From: Dactylis glomerata
Taxonomy: Eukaryota; Streptophyta; Magnoliopsida; Poales; Poaceae
Direction: 5' to 3'
Length of the DNA: 64,000 nt
Assembly: GCA_007115705.1 (NCBI GenBank)
Contig: QXEO01000240.1
Span: 965,290 to 1,029,289 of the forward strand
Part shown: one piece after another, positions 1-11,517 of the stretch
Numbering within the stretch: the first letter of the stretch is position 1
How the letters are laid out: the number at the start of each line of letters is the position of its first letter
Notes under the pieces: model-generated
What the model was told of the DNA's origin: nothing
Databases searched by the model: none
What the model saw: only the letters and a program-made list of their open reading frames with translations
Program-made: the position numbers and the translations under genes

Positions 1-878
1 GTTTATAGCACCCGATCATCACGAGGTGCTTGAAAACGATGAACTTTCGCAACGGTGCATACGAGGGGAGAACACAATTTTATCTTGATCTTTAAGTGAG
101 GAATCATCTTATAATGCTACCATCGCGATCTAAGCATAATAAGATACATAAAAAGATAAACATCACATGCATATAATTTTATGTGACATGGTATAGCCAA
201 TCTCCGCGCAATGATCTCCATCTTGTGCGCGCCGGCATGATCTCCATCACTCCACCATGATTGCCTCCACCACGAATAGCAACTACAACTATTGCTAACT
301 ACTTAGCGATAAAGTAAAGCTATTACATGGCGTATAAGAAGTTGACACGCAGGTCATACACAATTATAAAGACAACCATATGGCTCCTGCCGGTTGTGAA
401 CTCATCGACATGCAAGTTGTGAAAGATTACAAAACATGATCATCGCATACATCTCAATTCATACACATCATGTCTTGGGCCATACCATATCACAAAACAC
501 TCCCTGCAAAAACAAGTTAGACGCCTCTACTTTGTTGTTGCATGTTTTACGTGGCTTATGGGAGTAGCAAGTTAAGAACGATTCTTACCTACGAAAAGCC
601 ACAACGGTGATATTATGGTTGCTAACATCCGTTGTAAATCTCATGACTACTATAGTGAGAGAAACTGGCATCCACCAGCCGCATGTATGGAACAAGCCAC
701 ACGTCAAGTGCGGAGCCGGTCTCGCGAACGAGGTCGCGTAAAGTTGGCCTGGACCGCTTCGATCTCACTATGCCGCGCCATAAGAAATACAAAACAAAGA
801 GGTTTGCAACAGAAAACATCAACGCCCGCAACAAGCATGTTGCGTTCTACTCGTGAAACACATCTACGCATAGATCTA

Positions 879-890
879 GCTCTGATACCA
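879..890 (-). other. Primer binding site (initiator Met tRNA type)
   Basis: The minus strand reads TGGTATCAGAGC one base inside the LTR. This is the usual Copia primer site, complementary to the 3' end of initiator tRNA-Met, and it fixes the minus-strand orientation. Confidence 0.9.
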
Positions 891-891
891 C

Positions 892-2629
892 TGAAGGGTT
901 TCGCAGCATAGTAAATCAAAAAATTTCCTACGGATGCGAACAAGAAAGCCAAGATCTAATCTAGGAGATGTAATCAACGAGAGAGGTAGATGAGATCTTC
1001 ATACCCTTGAAGAAATCGCACAGCGGAAACGTTCAACAGAACGTGGATGATGTAGTCGTACTAGCCGTCTCCTCCCCGCGATCCGATCCGATCCAACGCC
1101 GCAAGTGGCGGCGCCTCCGAGAGATGCACACGTACGGTGCAGCGACGTATCCTCCTTCCTTGGTCCAGCAAGTATGGTGGAGAGATAGATTGGATCTGCA
1201 GCACGACGGCGTGGTGCTTATGGTGGAGAGTTTCTGCGGCAGGGCTTCGCCTACGCACAGTCGCGAGAGAGAGAGAGAGGTGGAGGGGCAGCAGTTGGCC
1301 GGCGGCTAGGGTTGGAGTTAGAGGGGGCTGCGCCCCAGCCCCTCCATATATGGGGGGCTGGCCGGCTGCCTTGGCCCCTCCTCCAAGCCCTAGGGCGGCG
1401 GCCTAGGGGGAAGAGTGGGGGGCAAGTTCCCCCCCCCCCCCCTCCTTCTGGAAGGTTCCCTTAGGGTTTCCCCTAAGGGCTGGCCGGCTGGGCCTTAGGG
1501 GCCTTGTGCGCCTGGCCCAAAGTGGGCAAGACACTGCCCCTTAGGCCCATGCAGGCCTCCGACAAGTGGGCCCACGTTGGTCCCACTCCGGAACCTTCTA
1601 GAACCTTCCGGTATAATACCGATAAACTCCGAAACGATTCCGGAATCCAAAAACTGCTTTCCTTTATATGAATCTTATTCTCCGTACCATTCCGGAACCT
1701 CTCGTGATGTCCTGGATCTCATCCGAGACTCCGACCAAAAACTCATAAACCAATTATCCATTCTATCCTAGCGTCGATGCACGTTAAGTGTGTGACCCTA
1801 CGGGTTCGAGAATATGCAGACATGATCTTCTATCAATAATCAACAGCAGGATCTGGAAACCCATATTGACTCCCACACATTCATCGATGATCATATCAGA
1901 TGAACCACGATGCCAGGATTCAATTAATCCCGTATATGTATTCCCTTCATCACACGATATTTTACTCGCCCGAGATTCGATCGTCGGTATCGGCATACCT
2001 AGTTCAATCTCGTTCACAGCAAGTACTTTACTCATTCCATAATCCGATATCACTTTGTGATTAACTCCTTAACCACGTGCTTGCAAGCGGTGTTGATATC
2101 AATTACCAAGTGGGCCCAAAGTATATCTCTCCGACTCGGGAGGGAGAAATTCCATCTCGATACATACAACCCAACAAGTACTTTCCGATCACCTGAGAGA
2201 CACCTTTATGATCACCCTCACATAGGATGATGTTTGATGACCTCAAAGCTTTATTACGATACCAGGGAGTTGTATTATCTCATGGTGTAAGGAATACAAT
2301 ACTTGACATAGGAAAAAGCTTCACAAAGATGAACACAATGACACGATCTAATTGCTCTGCTTTATTTGGGTCTGTCCATCACATCATTCTCCTAATGACA
2401 TGATCTCATTATTAATTGACAACTCATGTCTATGGTTAGGAAACCTTAACCATCATTAATCAATGAGCTAGTCTAGTAGAGGCGTACTAGGGACACGATG
2501 TTGTTCATAAACCACACAAGTATTAATGTTTCCGCTTAATACAATTATAGCATGGAGTATAAACATTATCATGAACAAGAAATATGATAATAACAATATT
2601 ATTATTGCCTCTAGGGCATATTTCCTTCA
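892..2629 (-). repeat. 5' LTR of the left-edge Copia element
   Basis: The LTR is bounded by the inverted hexamers TGAAGG (892-897) and CCTTCA (2624-2629), and its inner end abuts a Met-tRNA-type primer site. It contains a C-run near 1430, GA repeats near 1265 and a GC-rich block at 1300-1560. Its outer end closely matches the LTR beginning at 63605. Confidence 0.88.
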
Positions 2630-3749
2630 CAAACATGGGCCAGGTACTGTGCATGCTACTCTGGTTGCCAAACGGATTGAGTCCATCGGTGCTCATACCA
2701 AGCCTGATGTTCCTTGGATCGGCCCCAAACTCATGGAAGTCGATGTCCAGTGCGTTCCACTGGCTAGCGTCCGAAGGGTGTGTCAGGATCTTGCCCTTAT
2801 GCGGACCATCTTCGGTCTTCTTCCTATCCGCGTGCCATCACATAAGCTTTGCTTCCTTAGGGTCTATGAAATACCGCTGCAGACGGGGAGTGATAGGAAA
2901 GTACCATACCACTTTCTGAGGTACTTTCTTGTTCCCTATCTTGTATCGTCCTTGGCCGCACACCGGACATGTGGTTCTCTCCGTGTACTCATCCCGATAA
3001 AGTGCGCAATCATTGATGCAGGCGTGGTACTTAACGTACGGCAGGTCCAGAGGGCACACGATTTTCTTGGCCTCCTCGATATTAGTTGGACACGTGTTTC
3101 CCTTGGGAAGACGTTTTTGCCTGTTTTTGTTGAAGCTTACGTCGGTCCATCTGCTTTCCGCCTTCATCTCCAAAGCCTTGAGCGTGACGCTCAAGCGTGT
3201 ATCCTCGGGTCGGCACCTAGGAAACAACGGAGTTTTCCCGTCAATCTCTATCTGCTCCAGCTTGGCTTTCTCTCTGGCAGCAGCTTTTGCATTGCTCGCC
3301 TCCTTGAGGAGCAGTTCTTGAACATGTGGGTCCTGCAAGGCCGAGGTTAGTCGTGTCTGTGTGCCGGTCAACGCCGTGTCCTCTCCACCAACATCTACTC
3401 CGGCAACGTCTCCTTCGTGATGATCATCATCATGTCCGCCGCCGCCATCACCTTCGTGATGATCATCATCATGTCCGCCGCCGCCATCTCCTTCGTGATG
3501 ATCATCATGTATGCCCTTGTCTTCAGGACCACCATTGTTGACGTCCTCGTCATCTTCAGAATCATAGCCGGGCATGAAACCACGTGTGAGCAGGTGACTC
3601 TCCAGGTCTACGGAATCAGGGTCTATTAAGCTCCCAAGTTTGCATGTTCGACACGGACATCTTATGTGGGTCCTCTTGTTCATCCTCATGTCGACCACCG
3701 CGCGTTCCTTGTATCTAGCCACTTGACCTTCGCTCATGTGTCTGATCAT
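2630..3749 (-). pseudogene. CACTA (En/Spm) TNP2-type transposase, 5' part, broken
   Basis: The reading frame runs from 3749 to a TGA at 2838-2840, then stays open in frame to 2630, where the Copia LTR cuts it. The N-terminal part has the Cys pattern of the transposase-associated domain (CPCRTC) followed by ESHLLTRGF. An Asp/His/Gly repeat lies at about residues 80-112. Then comes the start of the TNP2 catalytic region with ACINDCALY and CPVCGQGRYK. After the stop, WHADRK and FNPFGN motifs continue, as expected for TNP2. A minus-strand acceptor-like AG sits just before 3749, so earlier exons may lie at 3750-4359. The stop and the truncation make it non-functional. The family call is strong. 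Confidence 0.88.
3410..3515. repeat. 39-bp coding minisatellite in the TNP2 fragment
   Basis: About three copies of a 39-bp unit encode HDDDHHEGDGGGG-like blocks on the minus strand. The unit length is a multiple of three, so copy-number change keeps the reading frame. Confidence 0.8.
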
Positions 3750-4359
3750 GGTTGCCTGCGCGGTATAGAGTAAAAAGAGAGTACCTTAGAATCACACACC
3801 ATCATACACTCACACACACACACATGCATGCATGGTCGCCGGAAAAATTTGGCATGACCTCTCCTAAAAATAGGACGTATGGGTAGTGCAAAAATTTGCC
3901 GAAACGGAAGTTAATCAACATTTTGGCAAACATCCATGCACCACGTCGTAGCTAGTTTCACATGTTAGATCATGCACCACACACAAGCATGCATGCACAC
4001 ATATGCATGCATGCGCGTACACCGCACGCGAGACGTCCACCGGCCACACAAAACATCTACATGCATGTCCTCCAACAACTCACCTAGTGTATATAGAATG
4101 GTTTTTGAGCCAAGTACGCGACAAGAGAGGTGTGGGGTTGTTGGAGATAGAAGTGGACAAAGATGGATGTTGGAGGAGGAAAACTAGTTGGATTAGTAGA
4201 TCTACAACTTGGAGAGGCTTCCCCCCACAAAACTATGGAGCAAAGTAGGTTCAACAACCAAGAATGGAGGCAAGAATGGAGAAATTGAGGTGGTGGGGAG
4301 GAGGAGGACAAGCTAGATCTAGTTTGGTGCCAGATGAAGAAGAATGAAATGGTGGTGGT
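3750..4359 (-). mobile_element. Non-coding 5' portion of the same CACTA fragment
   Basis: No convincing ORF. There are CA/TGCATG microsatellites at about 3808-3835 and 3985-4015. The stretch lies between the TNP2 exon and the Gypsy element that starts at 4360, so it is most simply the upstream intron/leader of the transposase gene. No CACTA terminus is visible. Confidence 0.5.
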
Positions 4360-4670
4360 TGATACTTCTCAAACGTATCTATAATTTTTTATGCTCCATG
4401 CTTGTTTATACACCATTTGCTTTGAGTTTTGTTACACTTTGTGGCGTTTTTATGCATTTTACGGAACTAACCTATTAACAAGATGCCACAGTGCCAGTTC
4501 CCTGTTTTCTGCTGTTTTTGTGTTTCAGAAAAGTTACACAGGAAATATTCTCGGAATTGGATGAAACAAAAGCCGAACCTCCTATTTTTACCGAAGCTTT
4601 GTCAAGACCGAAGATGAGACGGAGGGAGGGCAGGAGCCAGGCTCACCACAGGGGGGCGCGGCCCAGCCCC
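4360..4670 (+). repeat. 5' LTR of element C, internally deleted
   Basis: It matches 10056-10370 of the same element's 3' LTR, then stops in CCCCTGG and is fused to the primer site. About 1.3 kb of LTR is missing compared with full 1.65-kb copies elsewhere in the window. Confidence 0.85.
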
Positions 4671-4687
4671 TGGCGCCGTTGCCGGGG
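4671..4687 (+). other. Primer binding site of element C (tRNA-Asp type)
   Basis: TGGCGCCGTTGCCGGGG is the primer site known for Athila-lineage Gypsy elements. The same 17 bases occur on the minus strand in element B, and one variant base occurs in element E. Confidence 0.85.
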
Positions 4688-4846
4688 AGGAAGATGATTT
4701 CTGCAAGGGGAGTCTCGCACACACAATCTTTTACTTTGTTTTTGTTTTGCTTTATTTTATTTCTGCTTGCATCTTTTTATCAAAAATACAAAAAAAATTA
4801 GTTCCTTTGATAGTTTGCATTCCGTTACTTTTACCTTTAGTTCATT

Positions 4847-7128
4847 ATGTTGTTCCCTAAGAATGCTTTGGAGGACCTCTTAGTAGGTAGTGGTTCTATT
4901 ATTGCGAAAGGTAACATTGAGGAGTGCTGCGTTTGGTTGACGTGGGAGCAGACGGTCCTTGTGCGTGGTGAATAACCAGCCCGTTGGGAACCCCAACAGG
5001 AAGGTATGATGAGTATAGCAGCTAGTTTTCCCTCAGTTAAGAAACCAAGGTTTATTGTTCTTGGAGAGGAGAGACAAACGAGTGAAGGTGATGCTTGCTA
5101 GCTTGCGACAGCTCCGGACAATTATATTTGGCGCCTCGTCCAAGCTTTGCTTGCTAGCTGCAACGCGGAACCTGCACACAAACAACCAAGTACTTTGTTC
5201 CCAACTTGCGATGAGGTTGTCAATCTCACCGGTTTGCTTGAAACAAAGGTTATGAGCATATCGAGTGGAAAACAGTAGAGTATGCAAATAAAGTAAACAG
5301 TGCGAGTAAAGTAAACAGTGCGAGTAAAGTAAACAGGTGATAGCAATATGATGGAAATAGGACCGGGGTCCACAGTTCACTAGTGGTGTCTCTCCATAAG
5401 AAAATAACACATGCTGGGTAAACAAATTACAGTTGGGCAATTGATAGAATAAAGATAAACGTGATATGTCAAGAAGATCACTATGAGATTTACTCTGGGC
5501 ATTACAACAAAATACATAGACCGCCATCCAACTGCATCTATGACTAATAATCCACTTGTGGCGAATCAATCCGAGAACTCCACAAGTATTAAGTTGCGAA
5601 CAACAGATAATTGCATTAAGCAAAGTGTGTAATGTAAACAAAGCATATGCCCTTGAGCATATGAATGTTGTTTTCTCCCTAGTAGCAACAGCACATCTAC
5701 AACCTTAGAGGTTTCTGTCACTCCCCCAGATTAAATAGAGGCATGAACCCACTATCGAGCATAAATACCCCCTCTTGGAGTCACTAGCAACTACTCGGCC
5801 AAGATAGCTACTAACAACGGAGAGCATGCAAGATCATAAACAACATAGAGATAACAAAAGATATAATTTAGTACAGCAACTTAATCATAAACACCAATAT
5901 TCATCGGATCCCAACAAACCAAACATGTAGAATTACATAACGGTGATCTCAATCATGTAGGGCAGCTCATGAGATCTAAACATGAAGCGCATGGTGGAGG
6001 AGACAACCATCTAGCTACTGCTATGGACCCACAGTCCAAGGTAGACTACTCACTCATCGCTCCGGAGGCAAGCATGGCGATGAAGAAGACCTCCGATGGC
6101 GATTCTCCTCTCCGGCAGGGTGCCGGGAAGAGCTTCTGGACCCTCCCGATCTTCGGGTCGACGGCGGCGGCGGATCGCGATGTGTTCTAGAAAATTGATC
6201 GGGTACTTAGGTTTTTTCCATCGGGGGGTCTTTATAGGCGAAGGGGCGATGTCAGAGGAGGGACCAGGCGGCCTCATGCCAGGCTCGCGCGGCCAGGGGC
6301 TTGGCCGCGCCGCCCTGGCGTGTGGGCCCCTGGTGGCCCACCTCCTACTCCTCTTCGGATCTCTGGAAGCTTCCGGGTAAAATAAGACTTCAGGAACTTG
6401 TTTCGTCCAATTCCGAGAATATTTCCTGTGTATCACTTCTGAAACACAAAAATAGCAAAAAACAGGAAACTGGCACTGTGGTGACTTGTTAATAGGTTAG
6501 TTCCGGAAAATGCATAAAAGTGCCACGAAGTGTAACGAAACAATAGGAAAATGGTGTAAAAACAAGCATGGAGCATCAAAAATTATAGATACGTTGGAGA
6601 CGTATCAAGGAGTTCTTTAATCATATTAGTATGCATAAAGATGTTGAGGATAGATCTTTGGCTGAGCTTGCTCCTAGTTATGAAGTTGCCATTGCTTATT
6701 TAGTTCACATGTTGGAGTCTAGGTTTGTTAACCTCAATGCTTTTATGTAACAAATGTTTCTTAAGCTTCATGATATCGAAGACTCCGAAAAGAAAGACTT
6801 TATTTTGGAGACTTTGCGTGGAGAATTTAGAGATGTTGCTATTGAAGCTAGGAAAGTTTTTGAGTGTTTTAATATGCTTGGCTCACCTATTAATGTTGTT
6901 GGTACAACCAAAGAAGATATCAATGTACCAATACCTTGCAAACTTGTAGGATTGCATGAAGCTTTGGAAAAGAATTTTGATTGGATTTGTCCTGAACATC
7001 TTTTTGATGAAAGTAGTGAACCAAAGATTGTTCACAAAGGATTTTCGAAAACTTATTTGGATACAATTCAATGCATTGTGGAAAAGACTTCTACAATTGA
7101 TCTTAATGCCTCATTTGATATTACTTGA
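4847..7128 (+). pseudogene. Short ORF of element C, split by solo LTR D
   Basis: It starts at ATG 4847 in the gag position, about 160 bp after the primer site. Twenty-six codons run to 4924, solo LTR D plus its AGGAG duplication occupies 4925-6612, and the same frame resumes at 6613 and runs to a stop ending at 7128. One in-frame TAA lies at 6748-6750. The total would be about 198 codons. The product is a mostly helical, charged protein with no zinc knuckle and no motif I recognise. The last codons (FDIT then stop) resemble the end of element B's ORF (PIDIT then stop). It is an unknown, gag-like or accessory protein of a non-autonomous element. Confidence 0.65.
4925..6607 (-). repeat. Solo LTR D of the same Gypsy family
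   Basis: 1683 bp, TGCTGC...ACGTATCA on the plus strand, flanked by AGGAG at 4920-4924 and 6608-6612. There is no internal region, so it is a solo LTR left by LTR-LTR recombination. Removing it with one AGGAG makes the ORF of element C continuous across the site, which confirms the boundaries. Confidence 0.93.
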
Positions 7129-10055
7129 TTTCCACCTTTCTGCGCCTAGCTCAAAGGCGTTAAAGAAAAGCACTCTTGAGAGATAACCCAATGTTTTCAT
7201 TTCATTACTTTTTATTTTATTTGAGTCTTGGAAGTTATTACTATTGTAATGACCTCTCCTTATCATTTTTATTTTGTTTTTGTGCCAAGAAGAACCTCTA
7301 ATTTGAGGGAGGTAAGATTTGGGGAAGTTGCTGTCCTGAAACAGATTTCTACGCTGCACCATAAAAATTCATGAAAATTCTCAGAATATGTTTTTTATCT
7401 GACATTTCTTGTGCATATGCCCCAGGTTATATCCAAACTTTCATTAGTTTTGCACTTTTAGATTTGAGCAACATAAGGTCCTCGAAAAATTCGACCTTTG
7501 ACAACTGTTCTATTTTGATAGATTTCTGTCACTATTTGTGTTTGCCTCTCGATCGCTTTCTTTTTGAGTTCTTTTGATCACGGAACTTTTGAGGAAGTTG
7601 CTACAGTAGTATATGCTTTATATGTGGTGAGTTTGAAACTGAACCAAAAAGGGTTAATTTACTATTATGTTTATGCTAACGTTGCTAATAGAATTGTGTG
7701 AAGTTTTGTATGAAGGATGTTTTCAAGTGTAGGGATTGGAGAATGATGAGATGAGATAAAGTATGGACAAAAGCTCAATCTTGGGGATGCCCATGTCACC
7801 CCAAGAAATATCCAAGAGGTACAAGCGTCAAAGCTTGGGGATACCCCGAGGCACCCCTTCTTCATCGGCAAAAATCAGGTCACCTTTCAACACACTATAT
7901 TTTTATTGCTTCATATTCTATGTGTTTTTCTTGGAGCGTCTTTACTTTTGCTTTCAGTTTTCTTCTATTTTGTTTGCTGCAATAAATTTTTGGACACCAA
8001 CAAATTTCTTTTGGAGGAGATTTACCTTGTTTTTCATTGCCAAGAACACTCTATTTTTCACTCTTATCGTTCAACGAGTGTTCTCTTTTTCTAGAACTGC
8101 GTTTAGCTTTCATTTTTCGCCTTGATTTTTGTTCAGATCTTGTTTTATCTTTGCATCAAGGTGTATTTAGACCACTGGTCTATGTTGGTTTTCATCAAAA
8201 GAGTTGTCTCAAAAAGGTTTGAATGGTGTTGGAAAAGAGAAAAAGTTTCATGCAAAAAAGTGGTACAAAAAGGAGCTTGTTTAGACTGCGGCTTAGACTT
8301 TTTCATGCCATGCTTGATGTCGTTTTGATAGTATGCTTAGTAGTTTTTGATGTAGAATGACTTGTCTCAAATGACTGAGATTGCTTAATGAGCCTTTGAA
8401 AAAATCATGCGTTGTTTTTATTATATGGAAGCATTTATTTGGTTTTCTCCTTGATGCTTTATTTGGGTTGACTTGGCGCATTCTTACAACATGTTTGACT
8501 CTTACAAAGTTGCCATAAGCCTCTATGATCACTTATTTTTTGACTTGTGATGCCATTTTATGCTTCTTTTAATGATGTTTTGTCGCTTTGCATGATTATG
8601 GCCGTTATTGCTCTCTTAGTTGTTCGCTCCAGTCTTTAGCTAGCCCTCATTTTGTACTGAGTATGAGCTCTACTCGTGCATCCAACTCCCAAAAACCAAG
8701 TTATTCCAATGTGTCCACCATACATACCTATTAGCAATTTGTTATTCCAAGTACATTTGACTTGCTTTTATCCATCCTTCAAATTAAACTCTTTTGGTGT
8801 TATGTGAAAATTAGTTAGTAAAGCTCTCACGAACCTGATGGCACACTTTACTTTTCCTGCTTTTAAAATTTTAACATTGTGGCTCTCTTATGTTGACGTT
8901 ATGCTTGCAAGTTGTAAGTTGGAAATTAACCAAACCATGCCGTCATGTGGCAAGCTTTCAACATTGCACTTTCTCTTATTTGAGTTGATATCGTGATCTT
9001 TTGTTTATGGATACTCGCGATGTGAAATAAGTTGGGAATCTTGCGGGATCATGGAGTTTGTATATGTGTTAGAGAAACACCTGGGCCGCTAATCTAAGCC
9101 ATGCATCATTAATGGTGGAAATTTACAGCATGCCCATAGTAGACATTCGACGATGCATCTCAAAATAAAAAGCTATACCAATGGTAAATAAAAGAGATGT
9201 CGAGGTGTTCATTGTCTGTTTGTCCTTACATTTTGATGTGGGCTTGTTCCATGTCATCGGGCAAGGAGGTACCCCGTTGGCGGTTCTCGATGATACGTGT
9301 ATACTTACAATGACAAGAGCTTGCTTGGGACCCTAAGTCGAGTAGCATGAGGTTTGGGTATTCGTACTTCACAGGACACGAGGTTTTCAACTTATGATTT
9401 GTCAAGCATATGCTCATAATTGTTCTCGCATTTACTTTAACCATTCAAGATGCCTATAATGGGGGCAATGAGAGCTCAAAGCTAGTAAGTACCATAATTT
9501 TTGAAGGTTTATAAAACTTGCAATCACTGCTTCCCTCTGCGATGGGTCTTTCTTTTACTTTTATGTTGAGTCTCCACCTTCTACCTTTATGCACCGTCTA
9601 AGAGAGCATAGTTGCCATTCTGAGTTTAATGTGCATAGTCCCAAAGTTTATCATTGATTGATTCATGATTATGGTTTCACTTGTTCTTAAATTATTTGTA
9701 TCTAGTCGCCCTCTTAAACTTGAAGGTGTCCTATGCATTTATGTTTTGCTCTTCTATGAAGGACAAGCTGAAAACCATTTGCTATGTTTTTCCATATGAT
9801 TTGAACACACGTTTGACTTTCATTGTTTCATTATTCATGATCTTTTGTTTGTGTTTCTTTTCATGTTATAACATGGTTGCTAAGTTTTTATTGTCAAGAT
9901 TATGTCTCTTATGCCCATATTTTAAGTTCTTTGATCCTAGCACTCAATGCTTACATAGATGATCAAGATGGTGATGGTGCATGTCACCTCAAAAATTATT
10001 CGTTTGTTATCACTTACCTACTCGAGGATGAGCAGGAGTTAAGCTTGGGGATGCT
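7129..10055 (+). other. Non-coding 3' region of element C
   Basis: No credible gene. It begins with the block CCTAGCTCAAAGGCGTTAAA (7146-7165), which is also found just after or at the end of the ORFs of elements B and E. It ends in the purine-rich tract AAGCTTGGGGATGC (10041-10054), the likely plus-strand primer just before the LTR. Homologous regions occur in minus orientation at 13169-15772 and 24928-27865. Confidence 0.75.
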
Positions 10056-11517
10056 TGATACGTCTCAAACGTATCTATAATTTTTTATGCTCCATGCTTG
10101 TTTATATACCATTTGCTTTGAGTTTTGTTACACTTTGTGGCTTTTTTATGCATTTTCCCAAACTAACCTATTAACAAGATGCCATAGTGCCAATTCCCTA
10201 TTTTCTGCTATTTTTGTGTTTCAGAAAAGTTACACAAGAAATATTCTCAGAACTGGACGAAACAAAAGCCGAACCTCCTATTTTTACCGAAGCTTTGCGA
10301 AGACCGAAGATGAGATGGAGGGGGGCCAGGAGCCAGGCTCACCACAGGGGGGCGCGGCCCAGCCCCTGGCCGCGCCACCCCATGGTCAGGCCAGGTGGCC
10401 CACCTCCTGACGATGCCCTTTCGCCTATAAAGTCCCCTCGATGGGAAAAACCTAAGGGACAGATCGCTTTTCCTCAAAACATATTGCAAGCCTCCGCCGT
10501 CGTCGAAACGAGATCGGGAGGATCCAGGAGCTCTTTCCGGCACCCTGCCGAAGAGGGGAATCCCTACCGGAGGCCTTCTCCACCACCATGGTCGCCTCCG
10601 GAGTGATGTGTGAGTAGTCTACCTTGGACTATGGGTCCATAGCAGTAGCTAGATGGTTGTCTTCTCCACCATGTGCTTCATGTTTAGATCTTGTGAGCTT
10701 CCCTACATTATCAAGATCACCTTTATGTAATCATACATATTGTGTTTGTTAGGATCCGATGAGTATTGGTACTATGTTAAGTTGATGTGCTGAATATATA
10801 TCTTATGTTATCTCTATGTTGTTTATGGTCTTGCATGCTTTTCGTTGCTAGTAGATATCTTGGCCGAGTAGATGCTAGTGACTCCAAGAGGGAGTATTTA
10901 TGCTCGATAGTTGGGTTCATGCCTCTATTTAATCTGGGGGAGTGACAGTAACCTCTAAGGTTGTAGATGTGTTGTTGCCACTAGGGAGAAAACAACATTC
11001 TTGTGTCCAAGGACATTTGCTTTGTTTACTTTATGCACTTTGCTTAATGCAGTTATCCGTTGTTCGCAACTTAATACTCAAGGGGTACTCGGACGACTCC
11101 CCGCGAGTGGATTATTAGTCATAGATGCAGTTGGATTACGGTCTATGTATTTTGTCGTAATGCCCTGAGTGAATCTCATAGTGATCCTCATGACATATGT
11201 ACGTTATCTTTATTCTATCAATTGCCCAACTGTAATTTGTTTACCCAGTATGTTGTTATTTATCTTATGTACAGACACCACTAGTGAACTATGGACCCCG
11301 GTCCAATTTCCTTTACATTGTTATACCGCTTTACTTTTACTCGCATTGTTTACTTTACTTGCATACTATTATCCTTTTACCACTCGATACGCTCAATCCT
11401 TTATTTACAGCAAACCGGTGAGATTGACAACCTCATCGTAAGTTGGGAGCAAAGTTCTTGGTTGTGTTGTGTGCAGGTTTCACGTTGCTGCTGGTGCAAA
11501 GCAAATCCCTGGACGAG
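10056..11517 (+). repeat. 3' LTR of element C, truncated by insertion of element E
   Basis: It starts TGATACGTCTCAAACGTATC right after the polypurine tract and carries a TATAAAG at 10426-10432. It is interrupted at 11517/11518 by element E; its remaining end is not found on the far side of E, where a deletion junction (18061/18062) lies. Confidence 0.88.
10426..10432 (+). promoter_or_regulatory. TATA box of the Gypsy LTR
   Basis: TATAAAG lies in a GC-rich setting about 370 bp into the LTR. The same CTATAAAG (CTTTATAG on the opposite strand) is kept in most other copies of this LTR, at about 6229, 12790, 30048 and 38671, and is mutated to CTTATAGG near 24550. Confidence 0.6.

Larger units (their letters stand above)
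1..2629 (-). mobile_element. Copia LTR retrotransposon, 5' end only (Angela/WIS/BARE-like), runs off the left edge
   Basis: Read on the minus strand the element starts at 2629 with TGAAGGAAATATGCCC, runs through a 1738-bp LTR to 892, then a primer binding site, then about 880 bp of untranslated leader to the window edge. No gag or pol lies inside the window. The LTR start resembles the abundant Triticeae Angela/WIS/BARE Copia group (recalled, not searched). It is inserted in the CACTA transposase gene on its right: the coding sequence stops at 2630. The 5 bases outside the LTR, CAAAC (2630-2634), are the expected target duplication, but the second copy lies outside the window. Confidence 0.88.
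4360..11517 (+). mobile_element. Non-autonomous Gypsy element C (Athila-like), 5' LTR shortened and 3' LTR interrupted
   Basis: The element begins TGATACTTCTCAAACG at 4360. Only about 311 bp of the 5' LTR remain (4360-4670), joined directly to the primer site at 4671. A leader, a short ORF split by solo LTR D (4925-6607), a long non-coding 3' region and a 3' LTR (10056-11517) follow. The 3' LTR is cut at 11518 by element E. No reverse transcriptase or integrase is present, so the element would have depended on a partner. It is inserted in CACTA DNA; the right-hand target duplication is lost. The family may be one of the large non-autonomous Triticeae Gypsy groups; I cannot confirm which. Confidence 0.85.

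Noticed and set aside
2526..3350. Plus-strand open frame of 274 codons
   Set aside because: It is the opposite strand of the TNP2 exon and crosses into the Copia LTR; no domain.
3410..3515. CRISPR-like spacing of short repeats
   Set aside because: The repeats are contiguous 39-bp coding units without spacers, in a plant transposase.
9681..9962. Hydrophobic 93-codon frame in element C
   Set aside because: It lies in the T-rich non-coding 3' region and is not kept open in elements B and E.
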